Assembly: GCA_034696485.1 (NCBI GenBank)
Contig: JAQIWT010001365.1
Coordinates: forward strand, 1 to 11,077
Reading direction: 5' to 3'
DNA length: 11,077 bases
Source of the DNA: Isohypsibius dastychi
Taxonomy: Eukaryota > Tardigrada > Eutardigrada > Parachela > Isohypsibiidae
Position numbers and translations under genes: made by a program. The notes beneath the pieces were generated by a model that worked only from the letters and a program-made list of their open reading frames with translations, made no database searches and had not been told where the DNA came from. Positions 8,901-11,077 of the stretch are shown one piece after another; position 1 is the stretch's first letter; each line of letters starts with the position of its first letter.

Positions 8901-10157
8901 GTAGAACTGCTTATATGTCTCATCGACAATCGCCAAACATTTTCGATTTTGGACTGCTTAAATAGTGGATCCCACGCAAAAGCCACTCTTCTACATTCCC
9001 TTCCTGACAGGGGAGTACATTACTGTGATCGTGTTCGATGCTGCAACACAACAGCCCAAATGTCCAAAACTATCATGTTTTAACGTCAGAGATATGAACA
9101 ATTATGCCAGAAGCCTCGTCAAAATCACAAAGTAGTCTGTGCAATATGAATTATTTGATAGATTATTTCAAAACTGAAAGCGCCTTCAAGCAGCTAGTCA
9201 CCGTCCCGATTAAATCCGGTCTGTATCACAGTTTAAACTAATTATGTTTTTTCGCAAGACAGAATTTCAGTTTTCCTCAGAAATAAATCCAGACAAATGT
9301 ACGAAAATACCTCAAATGATTCGACGGCGGCAATTGTCAGACCTTCCACGTAAGGACCAAGAATATTGTGCTCGCGCACTCGTAAACTGTGCTTCGTCCT
9401 GAAAACGCCAAAACATGTTAAGAATATCCAGAATAAATCACTAATTCGAGAATTTACAGTTAGAATCACCCCAGGAAAACATTCAACGATTCAAAAAAGT
9501 CGAAATCCACTTCAGAAAGAAACAGAAGCGTAGCTTTTTATTGCATGCATGTTTTTGGAATATTCACCCGTTAGGATCCAAAAGGTCATAGACTTTCTCG
9601 TTATATATCTCCATATAAGAGACTTCGACTTTGAAAGAAGCTTCACTCTGGATATCACTTTCGACTTCGATGCGCGTGAAAAGGTCACGACATAGTTTTG
9701 GAATAACACCGGGCTGGTCGAGGGTCCCCATCATCGTGTAAGATTTCCCCGAGCCTGTTTAATTACAAAATGGTCAAATAATTACTGGGGAAAAAGAGCT
9801 GATGGATAGATGGATCGGATACCAGTTTGTCCGTAGGCAAAAATACAGGCGTTGTATCCTTGGAAGGCATTTTCCAGAGCGCCTCTTCCGACGGACTGAT
9901 AAACATGATCCTGATCTGAAAGCAGAGAACAAAAAATCATCCGAGTTCTTGAACGTAAAAAATCCATCACACTAGAAAATGAATACGTAGTCTGAACAAT
10001 TATTGTTGAATAGTAATTTAAAATTGTTTAATCTTTTTCCAAGAAGATTATTTCGGAAGGACAAATTATCGGAACATTTTCCTCACCTGCAAAATCTGGA
10101 TCTTTTGGACTGCATGACCAGAAGCAATGATCGAATCCAAAAACTTTCCGGTGCTTC
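1..10157 (-). CDS. KIF13: Kinesin-3 motor protein, KIF13/Khc-73/klp-4 type, partial (19 exons)
   Basis: ATP-driven, plus-end-directed microtubule motor for vesicle and receptor transport; these roles are known for the KIF13 family, not seen here. Exons in gene order: 10157-10087, 9915-9823, 9754-9568, 9398-9311, 8576-8442, 8230-8118, 8060-7946, 7260-7048, 6726-6619, 4388-4254, 3945-3809, 3725-3616, 2776-2642, 2573-2348, 1391-1229, 981-838, 744-592, 321-151, 86-1. All 18 introns are GT-AG and the exons join into 860 uninterrupted codons (residue numbers below count from the first full codon). Visible motifs: P-loop GQTGSGKS (52-59), switch I SSRSH (170-174), switch II DLAGSE (204-209), an FHA domain (~399-500), and KIF13-specific stalk strings [10 protein letters not shown] and [12 protein letters not shown]. 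Closest by eye to Khc-73 and KIF13A/B rather than KIF1 or KIF16. Both ends lie outside the window: about 50 N-terminal residues, and roughly half of a protein that usually exceeds 1,500 residues. No disabling lesion is seen, so it looks functional. Confidence 0.96.
151..321 (-). CDS. KIF13: KIF13 exon 18: end of KIF1B-type domain plus acidic linker
   Basis: Residues 776-832 (171 nt, phase 0). [14 protein letters not shown] completes the KIF1B-type module (GE-VAGRLHVEV in KIF13). A strongly acidic linker follows, rich in Asp, Glu and Ser ([20 protein letters not shown]), and the exon ends VVVR. KIF13A/B and Khc-73 have a Ser/Glu-rich linker in the same place. Acceptor TTATTCCAG, donor GTAAGA. 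Confidence 0.94.
512..555. repeat. 18-nt tandem repeat, about 2.4 copies
   Basis: Unit AAATTTAATTGATTTAAT at 512-529 and, with one change in the last base, at 530-547, followed by a partial third copy. It lies in intron 17 of the kinesin gene, next to a wider A/T-rich tract from about 481. Confidence 0.85.
592..744 (-). CDS. KIF13: KIF13 exon 17: KIF1B-type domain
   Basis: Residues 725-775 (153 nt, phase 0). [20 protein letters not shown], then [11 protein letters not shown]. The DPFYE...L-x-G-x-x-x-V-F...GEV pattern is the short KIF1B domain shared by kinesin-3 motors, and [12 protein letters not shown] is the KIF13 version. Acceptor TTTAAACAG, donor GTAAGT. Confidence 0.96.
838..981 (-). 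CDS. KIF13: KIF13 exon 16: stalk, [17 protein letters not shown]
   Basis: Residues 677-724 (144 nt, phase 0). [15 protein letters not shown] then [19 protein letters not shown], matching KIF13 x-x-W-T-I-E-K-L-E-N-K-L-I-D-M-R-D-L-Y. Acceptor TTTTTTTAG. The donor is GTAGGA after VPS: reading on would give non-family sequence, and this donor joins exon 17 in frame. Confidence 0.94.
1229..1391 (-). CDS. KIF13: KIF13 exon 15: conserved stalk helix, [10 protein letters not shown]
   Basis: Residues 623-676 (163 nt). [34 protein letters not shown], then [19 protein letters not shown]. This is one of the most diagnostic KIF13 segments and separates the gene from KIF1 and KIF16. It lies in the region equivalent to the MAGUK-binding stalk of KIF13B (family knowledge; binding cannot be read from sequence). 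Acceptor GCTTTCAG; donor GTCAGT is weaker than usual. Confidence 0.96.
1392..2347 (-). other. KIF13 intron 14 (956 nt)
   Basis: Starts GTAAAA and ends GCTTTCAG on the minus strand. Flanking exons join exactly in frame (WNQD-R-EEWF). Several overlapping minus-strand open frames lie at 1497-2055, and a 7-bp inverted repeat at 1751-1779; neither is identified. Confidence 0.9.
2348..2573 (-). CDS. KIF13: KIF13 exon 14: helix end plus Ser/Thr/Pro-rich linker
   Basis: The longest exon: residues 548-621 (226 nt). It begins [18 protein letters not shown], the end of the coiled segment, then changes to a low-order stretch rich in S, T, P, G and Y containing [17 protein letters not shown] and GTPS. 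Khc-73 has a similar proline-rich linker at this place. It ends WNQD plus two bases. Acceptor GCGTCATAG, donor GTAAAA. Confidence 0.9.
2642..2776 (-). CDS. KIF13: KIF13 exon 13: post-FHA stalk
   Basis: Residues 503-546 with split codons (135 nt). [20 protein letters not shown] then a helix [13 protein letters not shown]. It aligns by eye with the D-Y-N-F-A-R-x-E-I...NDP segment of Khc-73, including the EKQ/EDKQ end. Acceptor TTTTCCAG lies 14 nt from a 123-nt A/T microsatellite. Donor GTAAGT. Confidence 0.92.
2777..3615 (-). other. KIF13 intron 12 (839 nt)
   Basis: Starts GTAAAC and ends TTTTCCAG on the minus strand. Its 3' end carries the A/T microsatellite at 2791-2913. The remaining ~700 nt show no gene or repeat that I can support. 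Confidence 0.9.
2791..2913. repeat. A/T-only microsatellite, (ATT)n/(AAT)n mixed orientation
   Basis: 123 consecutive A or T bases made of ATT and AAT triplets that change orientation several times, so the tract can fold back on itself. It lies at the 3' end of intron 12, ending 14 nt from the exon 13 acceptor. Confidence 0.95.
3616..3725 (-). CDS. KIF13: KIF13 exon 12: FHA domain end
   Basis: Residues 466-501 (110 nt). TCVNGEEIS contains the FHA N-G pair (469-470), and [17 protein letters not shown] is the closing strand motif, matching GDRILWGNNHFFRINLPK in KIF13. Acceptor GTTTTATAG, donor GTAAAC. Confidence 0.95.
3809..3945 (-). CDS. KIF13: KIF13 exon 11: FHA domain core
   Basis: Residues 420-464 plus two bases (137 nt). 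VGR (424-426) holds the usual FHA glycine-arginine, and [16 protein letters not shown] carries the G-x-x-x-x-H turn with His446. FHA folds often bind phosphothreonine. In kinesin-3 the domain packs with neighbouring coils and takes part in dimer and autoinhibition control (family knowledge). Acceptor TTTTCTAG, donor GTAAGT. Confidence 0.95.
3946..4253 (-). other. KIF13 intron 10 (308 nt)
   Basis: Starts GTGAGT and ends TTTTCTAG on the minus strand. Positions about 4095-4225 are nearly pure A/T with T-runs. Nothing else seen. Confidence 0.9.
4254..4388 (-). CDS. KIF13: KIF13 exon 10: stalk helix to start of FHA domain
   Basis: Residues 375-419 (135 nt, phase 0). [20 protein letters not shown] ends the helix; [20 protein letters not shown] is the first strand block of the FHA domain and is nearly invariant in kinesin-3. 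Acceptor CATTTTTAG, donor GTGAGT. Confidence 0.96.
5079..5125. repeat. Imperfect inverted repeat (hairpin) in intron 9
   Basis: ATTCTCGG at 5079-5086 pairs with CCGAGAAT at 5118-5125. Inside, AATCA pairs with TGATT and TTTTTTG with CAAAAAA, separated only by small bulges on the left arm. About 20 pairs in 47 nt. Confidence 0.75.
5192..5533 (+). other. Unidentified 113-residue open frame within intron 9
   Basis: ATG at 5192 to TGA at 5531; the frame is open from 5159, just after a TAG. The predicted product is Lys/Glu/Thr/Ser-rich, has no membrane segment, signal peptide or motif I know, and lies antisense to the kinesin transcript. The DNA here is poor in G and T on the plus strand, which by itself reduces stop codons. 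It could be a nested gene, a decayed mobile-element fragment or chance; nothing in the sequence decides it. Confidence 0.2.
6619..6726 (-). CDS. KIF13: KIF13 exon 9: neck/stalk helix
   Basis: Residues 339-374 (108 nt, phase 0). [20 protein letters not shown] then [16 protein letters not shown]. It is highly charged and helix-prone, matching the KIF13 region with ESEKLIKEL...TWEEKL. It joins exon 10 with no missing residues, although the intron between them is 2,230 nt. Acceptor TTATTTCAG, donor GTAAGC. Confidence 0.92.
6727..7047 (-). other. KIF13 intron 8 (321 nt)
   Basis: Starts GTACGA and ends TTATTTCAG on the minus strand. A+T-rich; nothing else recognised. Confidence 0.9.
7048..7260 (-). 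CDS. KIF13: KIF13 exon 8: end of motor domain and neck helix
   Basis: Residues 268-338 (213 nt, phase 0 both ends). [16 protein letters not shown], then [20 protein letters not shown], completes the catalytic core. [20 protein letters not shown] opens the neck, followed by the heptad-like [12 protein letters not shown]. The usual Pro of the S-P-A-A-D motif is Ala here (residue 284). Acceptor TTTTGTAG, donor GTACGA. Confidence 0.97.
7261..7945 (-). other. KIF13 intron 7 (685 nt)
   Basis: Starts GTAAAC and ends TTTTGTAG on the minus strand. Apart from several CCGGAA hexamers (7308, 7342, 7655, 7921), I see no gene, RNA or clear repeat. The open frames over it are short or run in from antisense of the neighbouring exons. 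Confidence 0.9.
7946..8060 (-). CDS. KIF13: KIF13 exon 7: motor domain, microtubule-binding helix and loop 12
   Basis: Residues 230-267 (115 nt). [15 protein letters not shown], then loop 12 (the kinesin-3 K-loop position) as SSAKAGKTT, then [14 protein letters not shown]. The loop carries only two lysines. The acceptor is TTTTTTTCAAG, an AAG rather than the CAG/TAG used elsewhere in this gene; it is the only position that restores INKS in frame. Donor GTAAAC. Confidence 0.94.
8118..8230 (-). CDS. KIF13: KIF13 exon 6: motor domain, switch II
   Basis: Residues 192-228 plus two bases of Lys229 (113 nt). Reads [26 protein letters not shown] (204-209) is switch II. It ends inside the microtubule-binding helix string GGNINKSL, which is split between this exon and the next by a 57-nt intron. 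Acceptor TTCTCAG, donor GTACTT. Confidence 0.95.
8442..8576 (-). CDS. KIF13: KIF13 exon 5: motor domain, switch I
   Basis: Residues 147-191 (135 nt, phase 0 at both ends). Reads [20 protein letters not shown] then [16 protein letters not shown] (170-174) is the switch I motif that senses the ATP gamma-phosphate. Acceptor ATTTGCAG, donor GTACGT. The start is also the last base block of a 734-nt intron. Confidence 0.97.
8577..9310 (-). other. KIF13 intron 4 (734 nt)
   Basis: Starts GTATTT and ends TTTGCAG on the minus strand. No kinesin sequence is inside. The plus strand has a run of mid-length open frames (about 8825-8965, 8962-9135, 9104-9241) that I do not recognise; see findings. Confidence 0.9.
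9311..9398 (-). CDS. KIF13: KIF13 exon 4: motor domain, [16 protein letters not shown]
   Basis: Residues 118-146 (88 nt). [16 protein letters not shown] matches the KIF13/Khc-73 segment L-K-VREH-x-x-GPYVDGL almost residue for residue. It ends in phase 0 at SFE before donor GTATTT. Acceptor CGTTTTCAG. Confidence 0.95.
9568..9754 (-). CDS. KIF13: KIF13 exon 3: P-loop second half and core motor strands
   Basis: Residues 56-116 (187 nt). It begins by completing Gly55 and continues [10 protein letters not shown], so the ATP-binding P-loop GQTGSGKS spans the exon 2/3 junction. It continues with [11 protein letters not shown] and the kinesin string [20 protein letters not shown]. Acceptor TTAAACAG, donor GTGAAT. 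The lysine of GKS binds ATP phosphates in all kinesins. Confidence 0.96.
9823..9915 (-). CDS. KIF13: KIF13 exon 2: motor domain, [13 protein letters not shown]
   Basis: Codes residues 24-55 (93 nt), including [14 protein letters not shown] and the first base of the glycine codon that opens the second half of the nucleotide-binding loop. Acceptor CTTTCAG, donor GTATCC. Read without splicing, the frame runs into non-kinesin sequence (IRSIYP...), so the exon end is set by the donor and by the exact fit of exon 3. Confidence 0.95.
10087..10157 (-). CDS. KIF13: KIF13 exon 1 of window: motor domain, [10 protein letters not shown] segment
   Basis: Residues 1-23 with half-codons at each end (71 nt). 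It opens after acceptor TTTTTCAG with one base completing an upstream codon, then reads [13 protein letters not shown]; in KIF13/Khc-73 the matching text is K-V/T-FAFDHCFW. It ends DFA plus one base before donor GTGAGG. The preceding motor segment (family signature VAVRVRP) is not in the window, so the true first exon lies further right. Confidence 0.93.
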
Positions 10158-10688
10158 CTGAAAAATAAGACGACGAACCGTCAGTGTACTGTATATTCAT
10201 AATGAATTTTGGATCAGACACTGAAACTGTCTAATTTTACTCAGGATGAAACCGGAAACCTAAAAAAAGATATTTTTTGAAAACCTTTCAAAATTCGTCT
10301 TCTGGATTTAGGTATTAAACAATATCAGATTCAGACGTCAGTGCAATGCGATCGCGATTTCTTGGACGTCCTCGCTCTCGATTCTGAGTTGCCGATTTTC
10401 TACGTTATTTTACAGACACATTCTAAGAAAAATCGCTGGTTCTCCTATTTATTTCTTCTTTTTTCATTATATGTCCGATTAACTTCAAACTAAAATACTA
10501 TATCATTATGCAGACTTTAACCCGAAAATCTCTTCTTGCCGGAAACACGAAACTTGACCCTCGCACAACTAAATCCCTTCTCCCGATTCCAGTTTCCGGT
10601 TGCAAATCAGATAAGCATGCCAAACAAATTCCCTTGAGACCGGAAATGGGACAGCGAAACAAAAGCCACGCTTGACCGCTTTCCGAGT

Positions 10689-11003
10689 GAAAAATCACCC
10701 CAAATATGACTCATCTCTTTGGCTCTACAGTTGCCGAAATTAGCAATTTATTAGAAATACAAATTTTTCTGCCATCACATTTTTCGTGATTTTTCCGAAG
10801 TAAACTGATTTTTCTCCGATCATTTTTATCTTAATTTTAATTTTTTGAAATTTCCATTTATTTTAATTTTCATAAATTTTTAATTTTTCAAATTTTCATA
10901 ATTTTCATAAATTTTCATTTATTTCAATTTTCATTTTCATTTTAATTATTTCTGCGAATTATTTCGCTGATTCGAAGCGAAAAATCAGCCATGACTCATC
11001 TCT
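10689..11003 (+). repeat. Diverged direct repeat pair flanking low-complexity DNA
   Basis: Copies at 10689-10718 and 10979-11003 share GAAAAATCA and ATGACTCATCTCT exactly; the piece between differs (7-8 nt in copy one, 3 nt in copy two). They flank the ATTTTCAT tract. Origin unknown: local duplication or ends of an old insertion. Confidence 0.6.
10829..10950. repeat. Low-complexity ATTTTCAT-type repeat tract
   Basis: Degenerate reiteration of ATTTTCAT/AATTTTCATAA with T-runs on the plus strand. No period is held exactly, so it is low-complexity DNA rather than a clean satellite. Confidence 0.75.
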
Positions 11004-11077
11004 AATTTATTATTCATGAAATAATAATCAGCGGTCGCTTGATTGACATTTGCCATTATTTTCACGGACATTGGTCA

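Larger units (their letters stand above)
10158..11077 (-). other. Intron or upstream region before the first visible exon
   Basis: No exon encoding the missing motor start (VAVRVRP-type sequence) was found in any minus-strand frame here, so this is read as the 3' part of an intron ending TTTTTCAG at 10158. It contains a GC-richer patch (10335-10395), several CCGGAA motifs, ATTTTCAT low-complexity DNA (about 10829-10950) and a diverged direct repeat near the right end. Confidence 0.7.

Noticed and set aside
10498-10698. 66-residue minus-strand open frame considered as the missing kinesin start
   Set aside because: No resemblance to the kinesin N-terminus and no donor in a fitting phase.
1-11077. 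Bacterial-style features, tRNA/rRNA genes, CRISPR arrays, phage or defence systems
   Set aside because: Nothing of this kind was seen; the intron-rich kinesin gene makes the window eukaryotic, and no cloverleaf or regularly spaced repeat was found.

Overview
The window is eukaryotic and almost certainly animal. It carries no operon, no ribosome-binding-site-led gene and no long uninterrupted open frame. Instead, 19 short exons lie on the minus strand from position 10157 down to position 1. They are separated by 18 GT-AG introns and join without a single frame break into one 860-codon partial protein. Intron sizes (57 to 2230 nt, many under 300), A+T-rich non-coding DNA and mostly TTTCAG-like acceptors fit a compact invertebrate genome such as a nematode, tardigrade or other small invertebrate. 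The species cannot be told from the sequence.

The protein is a kinesin-3 motor of the KIF13 subfamily (vertebrate KIF13A/KIF13B, Drosophila Khc-73, C. elegans klp-4). In gene order, which runs right to left: exons 1-8 (10157 to 7048) encode the motor domain from just after its first strand through the neck helix; exons 9-10 the neck/stalk helix; exons 10-12 the FHA domain; exons 13-16 the stalk, with a Ser/Thr/Pro-rich insert in exon 14 and a strongly KIF13-like helix in exon 15; exons 17-18 the KIF1B-type domain followed by an acidic linker; and exon 19 (1-86, cut by the window edge) the start of the next conserved module (DUF3694-like in KIF13). The first ~50 residues lie to the right of the window, and the rest of the tail, including any CAP-Gly domain, lies to the left.

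Most of the remaining DNA is intron. The largest intron (4389-6618) holds a 114-codon plus-strand open frame of unknown nature and an imperfect 47-nt hairpin. Intron 12 (2777-3615) holds a pure A/T microsatellite that ends 14 nt from a splice acceptor. Intron 4 (8577-9310) and intron 14 (1392-2347) hold chains of open frames that could be relics of inserted genes or chance. The right end (10158-11077) is the acceptor side of an upstream intron, with ATTTTCAT-type low-complexity sequence and a diverged direct repeat. The hexamer CCGGAA/TTCCGG recurs about 20 times across the window. No RNA gene, CRISPR array, complete mobile element, promoter or terminator was found.
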